From the NCBI RefSeq assembly GCF_011045125.1, contig NZ_JAAKZF010000030.1, positions 1-64,000 of the forward strand: 64,000 nucleotides of DNA. The letters run 5' to 3'. A program made the translations under genes and the position numbers. The stretch comes from Allomesorhizobium camelthorni. GTDB taxonomy: Bacteria; Pseudomonadota; Alphaproteobacteria; Rhizobiales; Rhizobiaceae. How positions within the stretch are numbered: position 1 is the first letter of the stretch; each line of letters begins with the position of its first letter. The notes beneath the pieces were generated by a model, which saw only the letters and a program-made list of their open reading frames with translations, was not told the DNA's origin and made no database searches. Shown here piece after piece: positions 8,797-18,156 of the stretch.

Positions 8797-10685
8797 GCCG
8801 CGCGCCTCAGCTCGACCGTGAAGGAAGCCCCTTTCCGGTGGCCGGCATCATCAAGCCGCAACGAGCCGCCGAGCTCACGTGCGATCTCTTCCGAAATGAC
8901 CAGGCCAAGACCGAGGCCCTTTTCCTTGCTGGTGATGAACGGCATGAAGAGGCTCCTGCGAATGTCGGGGGCAAGGCCGGGGCCGTTGTCCCGAACGGAA
9001 ATCGCGACCATTTCCCTGTTCTCGGCGAGCGCGATCTCGACCCGGGGCTCCGGTTCGTCCTTCAGGGCGTCAAGCGCGTTCTGGAGGAGGTTGACGAGGA
9101 TCTGCTCCAGTCGTATGCGGCTCGCCATGACCATTGGAGACGGGTCGATTCGCTTTCGTTCGATCGTCACCCCGGAATCTCGAATTCGGCCTGAAAGAAG
9201 CGACAGGGCGCCATCAATCGCGTCTTCTGCTGGTATCGGTCCCATCGATCCGCTCGCGCGGCGGGAGAAGGACCTTAGCGTTTCGGTGATCGTCCCGATC
9301 CTGCCGGTCATGGCGACGATCGAGCTCAAATTCCCGGCGGTGTCTTGCGATCGGCCGCTCCGAAGAAGATGCGCGGCATTTTCGGCATAGGTGCGGATCG
9401 CGGCCACCGGCTGGTTGATCTCGTGGGCGACCCCGGCCGCGATCTGTCCGAGGATCGACAGGCGGTTCGCCTGGGCGAGTTCATCGCGCAAGCGGCGCAC
9501 TCTTGCCTCAGCGTTCTCGCGCTCGGCGATCTCACCGGCGAGCGCTTCGTTCGAGCGCTGGAGCTCCGCCGTGCGCAGCTTGACGCGATGCTCCAGTTCC
9601 GCATTCATGAACACAAGCGCTTCTTGCCGCTGCCGGATCGCCCGCCGCCGTCGAACAGTGACGAAAGCGACGAATCCAACGAGAACGAGGGCAAGCAGCG
9701 TCGTCACGCGGGCTGTCATGGCCGCCGAGGAGATCTCGGCGTCAGCGGGAATGAGCAACGACAGGCGCCAGCCCGGAACTGCTTTGCCCAGATCCTGCGA
9801 AACCTCAACGAAACCGGCTGATCGACTCGCAGGACTTGCGGTGACCAGGTTGCCGCCGCGGCGGGAAAGCGGCACCGGCTCGAAAGTCGCGCCCGGTAGC
9901 TGTAGACGATTGCGGGCGGTTTCCGCCTCCTCTTCGGAAAGCAGTGAGAGAGCGCCAAAACGCCATTGGGGCACGCTCGTCGCAAGGACAACGCCGCGCT
10001 CATCGGTCGTGAAGACGACGAAGCCGCTCTCCAGCCAGCTCGATTCGACCCGGTCCAGTTCCACCTTCACCACGACCACACCGAGCGGCCCCTCCGGCCC
10101 ATCGACCCGGCTCGACAGGTAGAGCCCAGGCCGCGCGCTAACCGTGCCGAGCGCATATTGCATAGCCGTGCCATTCGCCATCGCCTCGGTGAAGTAGTGA
10201 CGAAATCGATAATTGCTGCCGACGAAACTGGTCGGCTCGCCGGCGTTGCTCGCGGCAACCGTTATGCCCTCAGGATTGATGACGTAGATCATAGAAGAGC
10301 CGGCGTCGCGCCCGATGGCGCGAAGCTTGTCATCGAGCGCGGCTTCGGTGGCAGTGCTCGGACTGCGAAGCATCTCCTGAACCGCACCGTCGCGTGCCAG
10401 GACCAGCGGAATCACTCTCTGCTTCTCGACGTCCCCTTTCAAACTGTCGGCTGCAAGCGGGAGCGCGGCAAGAGCACGGTCGCGTAAGGCATACTCCGCT
10501 CTGGTGCCGGCGATGCGGCCCGTTGCAAAGACGACAAGACCGAGAGCTGCACCAAGCAGTGCAAGCAAAACCGCAAGCCAGAGAGATCGACCGACCGCCG
10601 ATCTGCCAGGGAAGACCAATGGGGCGCGCTGGAAGGTGCCCTTGCCAGTCTTGTCTTCTGCCATCGCATTCTTCAGATCGACCAT
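8793..10685 (-). CDS. dctB: DctB, sensor histidine kinase for C4-dicarboxylates
   Basis: Starting at 10685 ([17 protein letters not shown] at 10664 is an alternative) the protein is 630 residues. It has a membrane helix at about 34-54, a periplasmic double-PAS-type sensor region ([14 protein letters not shown] is typical), a second membrane helix near 300, a coiled coil, then the phosphorylated His at about 421 in GVAHEINQP and ATPase motifs NLLQNALDA and GPGLAPD, GLGLGL. It senses succinate, malate or fumarate outside the membrane together with DctA and phosphorylates DctD. It is divergent from dctA, the standard dct layout. The open frame continues upstream through the regulatory region, which is not coding. 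Confidence 0.94.
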   Translation of the reverse strand: MVDLKNAMAEDKTGKGTFQRAPLVFPGRSAVGRSLWLAVLLALLGAALGLVVFATGRIAGTRAEYALRDRALAALPLAADSLKGDVEKQRVIPLVLARDGAVQEMLRSPSTATEAALDDKLRAIGRDAGSSMIYVINPEGITVAASNAGEPTSFVGSNYRFRHYFTEAMANGTAMQYALGTVSARPGLYLSSRVDGPEGPLGVVVVKVELDRVESSWLESGFVVFTTDERGVVLATSVPQWRFGALSLLSEEEAETARNRLQLPGATFEPVPLSRRGGNLVTASPASRSAGFVEVSQDLGKAVPGWRLSLLIPADAEISSAAMTARVTTLLALVLVGFVAFVTVRRRRAIRQRQEALVFMNAELEHRVKLRTAELQRSNEALAGEIAERENAEARVRRLRDELAQANRLSILGQIAAGVAHEINQPVAAIRTYAENAAHLLRSGRSQDTAGNLSSIVAMTGRIGTITETLRSFSRRASGSMGPIPAEDAIDGALSLLSGRIRDSGVTIERKRIDPSPMVMASRIRLEQILVNLLQNALDALKDEPEPRVEIALAENREMVAISVRDNGPGLAPDIRRSLFMPFITSKEKGLGLGLVISEEIARELGGSLRLDDAGHRKGASFTVELRRAA

Positions 10686-10697
10686 TGACGAACCATA

Positions 10698-10745
10698 GTG
10701 CGGGGTTCCGCCAGAAGGGAAGGCGATCAGTGCGGAAAACCACAC
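10698..10745. promoter_or_regulatory. Two tandem DctD-type upstream activator sites
   Basis: Two imperfect palindromes, gtgcggggttccgcca (10698-10713) and gtgcggaaaaccacac (10730-10745), lie 32 bases apart and 62-109 bases upstream of the dctA sigma54 promoter. They match the GTGCGG-N4-CCGCAC pattern that I know for DctD sites of S. meliloti and R. leguminosarum, where a pair of tandem sites is also found. Confidence 0.75.
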
Positions 10746-10806
10746 AATCTTGCTGCCCAAGCTTCGAAAACACCTGAGACCGAGGCGATTCCCTCGTTTT
10801 TTGTTT

Positions 10807-10821
10807 TGGCACGGCTCTTGC
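10807..10821 (+). promoter_or_regulatory. Sigma54 -24/-12 promoter of dctA
   Basis: TGGCACGGCTCTTGC matches the -24/-12 consensus (TGGCACG-N4-TTGC) at every fixed position. It lies 93 bases upstream of the dctA start codon and just downstream of the paired DctD sites. Confidence 0.92.
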
Positions 10822-10913
10822 GACCAGCCTCGCAGCAGCGTTCGACCGGAGCGCAGCGACGGGAGAAGCCCAGGGAGGAAGAGCCCGCCCGATCCGGTCA
10901 GGGAGAGAGATAC

Positions 10914-12395
10914 ATGTTGAACCCACAAGCTCACAGCGCAAACATTGCGCCTCGCAAACCCCTTTATACCCAGCTTTACGTGCAGGTGCTTGCCGCAATC
11001 ACCCTCGGCATCGCACTCGGTCATTTCTATCCCGAAATCGGCGAGAGCCTGAAGCCGCTCGGCGATGCCTTCATCAAGCTCGTCAAGATGATCATCGCGC
11101 CCGTTATCTTTCTGACCGTGGCGACTGGCATTGCCGGCATGAACGATCTCCAGAAGGTCGGCCGGGTTGCCGGCAAGGCGATGGTCTATTTCGTCACCTT
11201 CTCGACGCTCGCGCTTATCGTCGGCCTCATCGTCGCCAATGTCGTTCAGCCCGGTGCCGGCCTCAACATCGATCCGGCCTCGCTCGACGTCCAGGCCGTG
11301 AATACCTATGCCGCAAAGGCCCACGAGCAGTCCGTGACCGGCTTCCTGATGAACATCATCCCGTCAACGATTGTCGGCGCCTTCGCCGACGGCGACATCC
11401 TGCAGGTCCTGTGCTTCTCGGTTCTGTTCGGCATCGCGCTGGCGATGGTCGGAGAGACGGGCAAGCCGGTCACTTGCTTTCTCCAGGCGCTTACCGCCCC
11501 CATTTTCAAGCTGGTCAGCATCCTGATGAAGGCCGCGCCGATCGGCGCTTTCGGCGCAATGGCCTTCACGATCGGCAAATACGGCATCGGTTCTGTGGTC
11601 AACCTCGCGATGCTGGTCGCGACCTTCTATCTCACTGCCTTCCTCTTCGTGTTCGGGGTTCTCGGCGCGGTCTGCCGTTACAACGGCTTCTCGATCTTTT
11701 CTCTCCTTCGATACATCAAGGAAGAGCTGCTGCTTGTCCTCGGAACGTCCTCTTCGGAGGCGGCGCTGCCCTCTCTCATGGAGAAAATGGAGAAGGCCGG
11801 CGCCAAGCGTTCGGTCGTGGGTCTCGTCGTTCCAACCGGATATTCCTTCAATCTGGACGGCACTAATATCTACATGACCCTCGCGGCCCTCTTCATCGCG
11901 CAGGCGACGAATACGGATCTTTCGATTAGTGATCAGGTCCTCCTGCTGCTCGTCGCGATGCTTTCCTCGAAGGGTGCAGCAGGTGTCACAGGTGCCGGCT
12001 TCATCACGCTGGCCGCTACGCTCTCCGTAGTTCCGACTGTTCCCGTCGCTGGCATGGCTCTGATCCTTGGCATCGACCGCTTCATGTCGGAATGCCGGGC
12101 GCTGACGAATTTCGTCGGTAACGCGGTGGCATCGCTCGTCGTCGCCCGCTGGGAAGGCGAGTTGGACCAAGCGCAGTTGGAAGCCGCCTTCGGCGGCCAT
12201 CAGCCTGCCGAGACATTAATCGGCCAACCACCGATCGCGCGCCCCGCCGAGTCAGGTCGCAGCATCGCGCCTGATAAGTCGCCGGGTTGCTCACAAGCAC
12301 CAAACAATCGACCAGCAGGGCTCGAACAGCGCTTCGCGGGGCCGATGAAATCAGAAGCGCTAAATTCGGGGAGTGCAAAAGTATGGGCGCCCTAA
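10914..12395 (+). CDS. dctA: DctA, C4-dicarboxylate:cation symporter
   Basis: The ATG at 10914 follows GGGAGAGAGA and begins [24 protein letters not shown]. The protein is a DAACS-family transporter in the inner membrane with about eight helices and the family motifs [34 protein letters not shown] (serine-rich reentrant loop) and [28 protein letters not shown]. It imports succinate, malate and fumarate, the carbon source of bacteroids. The core ends near codon 430 ([14 protein letters not shown]). About 60 further residues to the stop at 12395 are proline/serine-rich and unlike the family, making it 493 residues instead of about 441, so the 3' end seems to have been joined to foreign sequence. 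Confidence 0.94.
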   Translation: MLNPQAHSANIAPRKPLYTQLYVQVLAAITLGIALGHFYPEIGESLKPLGDAFIKLVKMIIAPVIFLTVATGIAGMNDLQKVGRVAGKAMVYFVTFSTLALIVGLIVANVVQPGAGLNIDPASLDVQAVNTYAAKAHEQSVTGFLMNIIPSTIVGAFADGDILQVLCFSVLFGIALAMVGETGKPVTCFLQALTAPIFKLVSILMKAAPIGAFGAMAFTIGKYGIGSVVNLAMLVATFYLTAFLFVFGVLGAVCRYNGFSIFSLLRYIKEELLLVLGTSSSEAALPSLMEKMEKAGAKRSVVGLVVPTGYSFNLDGTNIYMTLAALFIAQATNTDLSISDQVLLLLVAMLSSKGAAGVTGAGFITLAATLSVVPTVPVAGMALILGIDRFMSECRALTNFVGNAVASLVVARWEGELDQAQLEAAFGGHQPAETLIGQPPIARPAESGRSIAPDKSPGCSQAPNNRPAGLEQRFAGPMKSEALNSGSAKVWAP

Positions 12396-12587
12396 ACAAA
12401 AACGTACGGAGATCGACACGCCCGGTCACGCCTGGAGTGCTGTTCGTCAAATGCGCTTTCGATTTGGGAGCTCCGAATGATTTAGTGCTGGTAGCACCGG
12501 CTCGACTATCCCCAGCTGCCCGCCAGCCAGGAGGCAGCGAGCCTTCGACCCAAGCTCATCCACCACGTATCGAGAGGAGCAGCAGCA

Positions 12588-12906
12588 ATGCCGCAGATCG
12601 GCACATTCACCCGCCAAGAGGACGGCTTCTTCGACAACATCCGCGCACTGTCGCTCGACGCCAAGCTGGTCATCCTGCCGGCCAGGGGAGCGGGCATCGG
12701 GAATGCGCCGGGCGCGTCTTCTGTGACGCCGCCGAAGTCGGCGCGGCGGGGGATCGCACCGGGGAGAAGGCGGGCGTCTATGGGTTGTCATCGATGATCC
12801 GAGCTTCACGCAGCCGATCCGCGCGAGCTTGTTCGGGTCCGATGCCGAAGACGGCGTGTGGACCCTGCATTGGAGCAGGCCTTCGGACCGCGACGAGAGG
12901 GCGTGA
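12588..12906 (+). pseudogene. DUF736-family protein, frameshifted
   Basis: From the ATG at 12588 (preceded by GAGAGGAGCAGCA) the frame reads MPQIGTFTRQEDGFFDNIRA, the typical DUF736 start, then shifts. The rest of the family pattern (DRTGEKAGVYG, IDDPSFTQPIRA, WTLHWSRPSDRDERA, stop at 12906) is found in other frames. DUF736 proteins of about 105 residues are common on rhizobial plasmids and conjugative elements. At least two frameshifts make it non-functional. It marks plasmid or ICE-type DNA next to dctA. Confidence 0.75.
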
Positions 12907-13101
12907 AGCAAACAATCAACCAGGCGTTCGGCAGGATGCGGACCTGCAGACATTGCATCCATTCCACACCCGGGAGGCCGTCAAATGGCGGATGGGCCAC
13001 GCTTTCGAGGACGTGCTTTCGTCCGGCCAGGTCAGCTTGCCGAATCACGAAGCTCAATGCCGGCTTGGCGAAGGGAAGTACCGCGAAGGATGGAGTCTGC
13101 C

Positions 13102-13236
13102 ATGCGTTATCCTGAGCATAATGCCCGCCGCTCGACCGCTTACCGCCCGATGGACTTGAGAACTGTCCTTGACGCCGTGCTGCTTGCGCTGTCGATCGGT
13201 TTTTTAGCGGGCTTCCTTTTCGGGATGATTGGCTGA
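13102..13236 (+). CDS. Small membrane protein of unknown function
   Basis: A 44-residue frame beginning MRYPEHNARRSTAYRPMD and containing one strongly hydrophobic helix (VLLALSIGFLAGFLFGMIG) at the C-terminus. A GAAGGA sequence lies about 14 bases upstream, so the ribosome site is only fair. I do not recognise a family, and expression is unproven. It lies between the DUF736 remnant and the LacI-type gene in DNA that otherwise shows no gene. Confidence 0.3.
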   Translation: MRYPEHNARRSTAYRPMDLRTVLDAVLLALSIGFLAGFLFGMIG

Positions 13237-13419
13237 ATCGCAGGCGATCAGCCCTCGCGATGGCTGTGGTCGCCGTAAGGAGGCTACGACGTCACCGGCA
13301 ACCCCGATAGCGTCTCGTCGGTCGAGTGTCACCCGCTTGAAGGTGTCGGCGAGCACTTCCCAGGCCGCCGCCGGATTGCGGGAGAAGCAAGCCGCGGGCG
13401 CAGGCGGCATTGACGAAGG

Positions 13420-13431
13420 GCAGAATTCTGC
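13420..13431. promoter_or_regulatory. Palindrome upstream of the LacI-type gene, possible operator
   Basis: gcagaattctgc is a perfect 12-base palindrome 33 bases before the LacI-type start codon. LacI-family repressors commonly bind palindromes near their own promoter, so autoregulation is possible. The palindrome contains an EcoRI site and could be chance. Confidence 0.3.
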
Positions 13432-13463
13432 ATTCCCTCATGACATTTTATCAGAATTGGACC

Positions 13464-14495
13464 ATGGCCAAGCGCCCCACAATTGCCGATCTCGCCCGAG
13501 AAGCCCGAGTCAGCGTCGCTACCGTCGATCGGGTTCTGAACGCCCGCCATCCGGTGCGGGAGGAGACTGCGCGACGCGTCTACGAGGCCGCCCACGCCAT
13601 CGGGTATCATGCTGCCGGTCTCATCAAGCAGCGCTGGCAGCGTGATCTGCCGCAATATCGGCTGGGCTTCATATTGAGAAAACCCGCCCAGCATTTCTAC
13701 CAAGACTTCGCGCGCGAGGTCGAAGCGGCGGTCCGTTTGGCCCAGTCTTTCCACGGCATTCCACGCATCGAATTTGCATCGTCGCATGTGCCGGGGGATG
13801 TGATCGCGCTCCTCAAGGACCTTGGCGGACGCTGCCAAGCGATCGCCATGGTGGCGCCAGACCACCCGAACATCACGGCAGCGGTCGAGGAGCTCAAGGC
13901 GAAAGGCATTCCGGTTTTCTCGCTGCTCTCCGACTTCGCCGCCGGCGTGCGCGAGGGCTATATCGGCCTCAACAACCGCAAGGTCGGGCGGACGGCCGCT
14001 TGGATGTTTTCCAATGTCGCAAAACGGCCCGGCAAGGTGGCGGTCTTCGTCGGCAGCCACCGCTTCCAGGGGCACGAGCTCCGCGAAACCGGCTTTCGCT
14101 CCTATTTGCGTGAGAACGCGCCGAGTTTCGAGGTGCTCGATACGCTCGTGAACCTCGAGAAACGGCAGATCACTTACGAGACAACGCTGGATCTCATGCA
14201 GCGGCACCCTGATCTCGTCGGCTTCTATGTGGCCGGCGGGGGCATGGAAGGCGCCATCTCGGCGCTCCGCGAGGAGGGCAAAGGTCAGGATCTCGTGGCG
14301 ATCGTGAATGAAATCACGCCGGAGTCGCGGGCGGCGCTCGCAGATGACACCATCACGATGGCGCTCGCCACGCCACTGCGCCGGCTTTGCCAGGAGCTGA
14401 TGACGCTGATGGCCCGGGCGATCAAGACCGGCACCGCGGAGACGCCGGGGCAGACGTTTTTGCCGTTCGACATCCATCTGCCGGAAAATATATGA
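13464..14495 (+). CDS. LacI-family sugar-responsive regulator
   Basis: The ATG at 13464 gives 343 residues starting MAKRPTIADLAREARVSVAT, a LacI-type helix-turn-helix with hinge (VDRVLNARHPVREETARRV) in the first 60 residues. A periplasmic-binding-protein-like effector domain follows (AMVAPDHPNITAAVEELKAK, GYIGLNNRKVGRTAAW, FVGSHRFQGHELRETGFRSY, GFYVAGGGMEGA). The VDR rather than VSR in the recognition helix suggests a subgroup often tied to sugar or inositol uptake in rhizobia. The iolI-like 5' end follows directly, so the original partner was probably that gene. The start is chosen over an upstream ATG at 13410 because it gives the family N-terminus. Confidence 0.85.
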   Translation: MAKRPTIADLAREARVSVATVDRVLNARHPVREETARRVYEAAHAIGYHAAGLIKQRWQRDLPQYRLGFILRKPAQHFYQDFAREVEAAVRLAQSFHGIPRIEFASSHVPGDVIALLKDLGGRCQAIAMVAPDHPNITAAVEELKAKGIPVFSLLSDFAAGVREGYIGLNNRKVGRTAAWMFSNVAKRPGKVAVFVGSHRFQGHELRETGFRSYLRENAPSFEVLDTLVNLEKRQITYETTLDLMQRHPDLVGFYVAGGGMEGAISALREEGKGQDLVAIVNEITPESRAALADDTITMALATPLRRLCQELMTLMARAIKTGTAETPGQTFLPFDIHLPENI

Positions 14496-14735
14496 ACCTG
14501 ATGGAAGTCTATCATAGGCGCCGGCTTTCCCTTCGCAAATGAAAGAATGCTCGATTGACTCCCGCCCCTCATTCCGGTCTCGTTGAATCAACGTGCGGTT
14601 GCGGCCTGGAAGAAGCCAGTTGGCCCAGAACAACGGTCGCGCCTCGTGGAAGGAAAGCCATGCGCCAGGCATCCCCCTGCTTTGCACTTGACCACATCGC
14701 GGCGCTCCGACTTGACGTCAGGGCATTTTTCTTCA
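14172..14735 (+). repeat. Right copy of inverted repeat (lacI 3' end plus iolI-like 5' end)
   Basis: This is the intact partner of the block at 6640-7192, in the opposite orientation. It covers the last third of the LacI-type gene, the short intergenic region and the first 25 codons of the iolI-like gene (MRQASPCFALDHIAALRLDV). The match ends at about 14735, where nifA-derived sequence begins. Confidence 0.85.
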
Positions 14736-16340
14736 GGCTCGAAGGCACGTTGGCCAACGTGGCCGATCTCCTGCGATCGTTTGTGCAGTTGCGGCCCGGC
14801 ATCATCTCTCTCTTCGATGGTGATGGCGTCGGCTGGCGCGAAGGCAGCGATGAGCGCTACCGGTCGCGCTTGCCGCAGAATTCAATCGACCAGATTGCGA
14901 CGACGCACACGCCGCTCGTCGCCGAGAACTTGGCGGTGCATTCGGTCTTCAGTGCCGCCGACATGGACGCGCGCGGGGTCTGCGACACCATACGAGTGTC
15001 GTTCATCGGCGTTCCCATTCGCGTCGATGCGAACGTCGTGGGCACGCTGACCATCGACCGCGTCCTGGACAATGAGGTTCCGGCTCGATTACCACGTCCG
15101 GCTGCTTACCATGACCGCCAACCTGGTGGGGCAGACAGTAAGGCTGCATCTTTTATTCGCGCGCAATCGCGAGCGACCGATGGCGGATAAGGACCAGCTG
15201 CAAAAGCCATTCTCCGAGCGCAAGCACCCCGCGCAGGAAAATAAGAAGGTTCACGTCAAGGCCATTATTGGCGACAGCCCGGCGTTGCGCGGACTGCTCG
15301 AGAAGGTCGCGGTCGTAGCCAAGTCGAACTGCACGGTTCTGTTGCGGGGCGAATCCGGTACCGGGAAGGAGCTGGTCGCCAAGACCGTTCACGAGCTGTC
15401 GCTGCGCGCCAAGCGGCCCTTCATCACGCTCAATTGCGCGGCGCTCCCTGAGACAGTCCTTGAATCCGAATTGTTCGGCCATGAGAAGGGTGCCTTCACC
15501 AGCGCGTTCAATTCGCGCAAGGGGCGCTTTGAGCTCGCCGACAAGGGGACGTTGTTTCTGGACGAGATCGGCGAGATTTCAGCCTCGTTCCAGGCAAAGC
15601 TACTGCGTGTGTTGCAGGAGCAGGAGTTTGAGCGCGTCGGCAGCAACCAGACCATCAAGGTAAATGTTCGCGTGATTGCCGCTACGAACAAGAATCTCGA
15701 AGAGGCGGTTGCGAGGAACGAGTTCCGCGCCGACTTGTATTACCGCATCTGCGTGGTTCCCTTGCGGGTGCCGCCGTTGCGCGAAAGGCGCAGTGATATT
15801 CCGCTCCTCGCCGCTGAGTTTCTCAGGAATATAAACAACGAGGACGGCCGTACGCTGACCTTCGATGCCAGTGCGATTGAGGTACTGATGAACTGTGGTT
15901 TTCCCGGCAACATTCGCGAGCTCGAAAATTGCGTGCACCGGACAGCGATCCTTGCGCCGGGACCATCAATCGTCCGAAGCGACTTTGCCTGCTCCCAGGG
16001 CCAGTGCTTTTCCGCGGTACTGTGGAAGAGCGGATCGGGCACGATGCCGCTGCAATCGGGGCCGATCGTGGCGGTGCCAGTAAAGCCGGCCACGCCGCCG
16101 GCTGAGGCCGCTACTTCGTCCGCCGTTGCGGTCCCGCCTGTCGTCAGCGAGCAGGCACCGCTGGCACCCGCCTGCGCAGCCCCCTCGAATGGTGCGAACA
16201 TGACCGATCGCGAGCGCCTCATCGCGGCCATGGAAAGATGTGGCTGGGTGCAGGCAAAGGCGGCGCGCCTGCTTGGACTGACGCCGCGCCAGATCGGCTA
16301 CATGCTGAGGAAATACGGCATCGAGATCAAGCGCCTCTGA
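14660..16340 (+). pseudogene. nifA: iolI'-nifA' fusion, frameshifted second nifA
   Basis: The first 25 codons from ATG 14660 come from the iolI-like gene. The frame then continues without interruption into the NifA GAF domain (LEGTLANVADLLRSF, IISLFDGDG, VGTLTIDRVLD), so about 45 N-terminal NifA residues are missing. Near 15075 one base is lost or gained and NifA goes on in another frame from an in-frame ATG at 15072 (RFRLDYHVRLL, Walker [15 protein letters not shown] in place of GAFTGA, the C-X11-C-X19-C-X4-C oxygen motif, C-terminal HTH ending YGIEIKRL). The 422-residue downstream frame, lacking the GAF domain, might still be translated. The intact nifA is at 25498-27255. Confidence 0.85.
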
Positions 16341-16369
16341 AAAAGAGGACTGATGCCAATAGCTGGGAC

Positions 16370-16990
16370 AAATCAAGCGTTGGTGGTTTGGCGAGTCTTG
16401 GCCGATCCGCTGCGTGCGTTCGAAGAGATCTGTATGCTGGACCAATTGAGCGGCGGCCGGCTCGAACTGGTATAGGGCGCGGCTCTCGCGAACTTGGTTA
16501 CTTCGGGATTGGTGCGGACGCGGCGCCAGGCAGCTATGCGCAAGCCAGCGAATCATTATCCATGCGGTGAAAACGGCACGCTCTCCTATCAAGGCCGCAA
16601 TTTTGAGCCAAACGAGTTCCTTTGATGCTAAGACGCTTATCAGCGTCCGTATCCGCCGACATGGATCGCCACCAATCGACCCGAGTCGGCAGGCTGGATC
16701 GCTGCGAATGGAGCAAAATCGCGGGCTGGGACCTTCCTCTTGTTGGCGCAATCTATGCCTTCCGCGCCTGTCGAGAGCACAACACTGACGCGGACGACCA
16801 GGCGCAATTTCTTGGATCGCTCCGAATGGTCGTGGTTGGGCGTTCTGAACACATGCGTATTCGCTCGCGACACCTGCTTTCGAACAATTCACAAGAGCAT
16901 TCAATTCCTCTACGACCTCATTGCCATCCCGACTCCACCAACCCTTTCGCTGACCTTCGAAGCAGCAATCGAGGTGAATTGTACGTAGCA
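16370..16990 (+). pseudogene. Luciferase-like flavin monooxygenase, heavily decayed
   Basis: Pieces of an LLM-class monooxygenase can be followed through several frames: RAFEEICMLDQLSGGRLEL, then RELGYFGI, then GTLSYQGRNFEPNEF and YQRPYPPTWIATNRPESAGW. This order is that of the family, but stops and frameshifts separate every piece. It comes from a different family member than the LLM gene at 52453. It fills most of the stretch between the nifA remnant and nodL. 16991-17141 shows nothing else, and no nod box. Confidence 0.6.
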
Positions 16991-17141
16991 GGAACGGCAG
17001 CTTCTGTGCGACAAGCCCTGCTTGATCAGCTGGAGAGGGCAGGTGCCAACTCCGGGACGGCGAAAGCAAGATACCAAGCTCCCCAAAGCATTCCAGCATA
17101 CACTCCAACATCCCCATGCCGAGACGATCTGACGAGGAACC

Positions 17142-17705
17142 ATGATACGCAGTCAAAAAGAGAAGATGCTCGCAGGCGAGCCGTACAATGCGGCGGATCC
17201 GGAGATCCAAGCTGACTTGCTGGCCGCCGGCGCTTGGCTGAAGCGCTACAATGACACATTGGGCCAAACCGCCGAGCAGTGGCATGCGCTCCTGTCCGAG
17301 CGGCTAGGAGACGTTGGGCCCGGAGCGGTCATCCGTCCGCCCTTCTACTGCGATTACGGCTTCAACATCCGCCTCGGAGCACACGTCTACCTTAATTTCA
17401 ACTGCGTCATCCTTGACGTGGTAGAGGTGACGATTGGCCAAGGAACGGCAATTGGGCCTGCCGTGCAGATCTACACCGCAGATCATCCGCATGATCCCGA
17501 GCAGCGGCAGACTGGGCTGCAGTTCGGGCGTCCTGTCCGCATTGGCAGCCGTGTCTGGATCGGCGGTGGAGCAATCATTCTCCCGGGCGTCACGATTGGC
17601 GATGATGCGGTCGTGGGCGCTGGCAGCGTGGTCACTCGAGATGTTCCCGCAGGGGTAAAGGTCGTGGGAAGTCCGGCTCGGGTGCAAGCGATTCAAAGTC
17701 GTTGA
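17142..17705 (+). CDS. nodL: NodL, Nod-factor O-acetyltransferase
   Basis: A 187-residue hexapeptide-repeat acetyltransferase of the NodL/LacA/maltose-acetyltransferase group. It starts MIRSQKEKMLAGEPYNAADP and has the left-handed helix repeats (IRLGAHVYLNFNCVILD, VTIGQGTAIGPAVQIYTADH, with the catalytic His in ADHPHD, and VWIGGGAIILPGVTIGDDA). It uses acetyl-CoA to acetylate the 6-OH of the non-reducing glucosamine of Nod factors. GACGAGGAACC gives a ribosome site. No nod box was found upstream, so its regulation is unclear. A housekeeping sugar acetyltransferase is the alternative, but the symbiotic setting favours NodL. Confidence 0.8.
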   Translation: MIRSQKEKMLAGEPYNAADPEIQADLLAAGAWLKRYNDTLGQTAEQWHALLSERLGDVGPGAVIRPPFYCDYGFNIRLGAHVYLNFNCVILDVVEVTIGQGTAIGPAVQIYTADHPHDPEQRQTGLQFGRPVRIGSRVWIGGGAIILPGVTIGDDAVVGAGSVVTRDVPAGVKVVGSPARVQAIQSR

Positions 17706-18156
17706 GCTTGGGAGTGATGCCGGCCGCCGAACTATGCCGAATGGCGGTGAAAGCAACCTGCCATTTTACGCGCACTTGCGGCCGGTTGGGCGGGTGCCGC
17801 TCCGCACAATTGGATAAGCACTTCCATTGCAGGCCTTGGTCGAGGCCGCGATGACCAGGAGTGCTCTTCCTGGTCCGGTGGAGCCGGGGAGGCCGCCTCC
17901 CGACAACGGCGTCTTGAAGTGTCGCCCCACAATCGGCTTGCTGACGCAGGAAATCACGCAGGAAATCAGTCCTCCGCTATTGCGGGGCACGAATAAATCG
18001 TCGTGTCGGCATTGTAACGTTAACTCGGCTTACATGATGGTGTGCGAACCGAGGCTGTGACCCGAGCCGTTCGTGATCCACATTATCATCGCCACACGAA
18101 GCGCTCACGATCAACGTCCGTCAGCACGCCTGAAAGAAGACAAGGCCGGCGAGACA
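17706..18156. other. Gap without recognisable gene
   Basis: About 450 bases between nodL and the ABC exporter genes. There are short open frames on both strands but no protein family I recognise. A direct repeat (caggaaatca twice, with one codon-sized spacer) lies near 17946-17967. Both flanking genes point into this gap, so transcription terminators would be expected, but I see no strong hairpin with a T run. Confidence 0.4.

Noticed and set aside
8793-11324. A single 843-codon minus-strand frame
   Set aside because: Only the part from 10685 down is DctB. The upstream 200 codons run through the dct regulatory region and the dctA coding strand and have no family resemblance.
11364-12200. Minus-strand 278-codon frame opposite dctA
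   Set aside because: Antisense shadow of a GC-rich membrane gene; charged, low-complexity protein without a family.
13329-14687. Minus-strand 452-codon frame opposite the LacI-type gene
   Set aside because: The plus-strand LacI protein has all family motifs; this is its shadow.
16991-17141. nod box before nodL
   Set aside because: No ATC-N9-GAT spacing or AAACAATCGATT-like block could be found upstream of nodL.
15966-17285. Minus-strand 439-codon frame
   Set aside because: It spans the nifA remnant end, the LLM remnant and the nodL start without any known domain.
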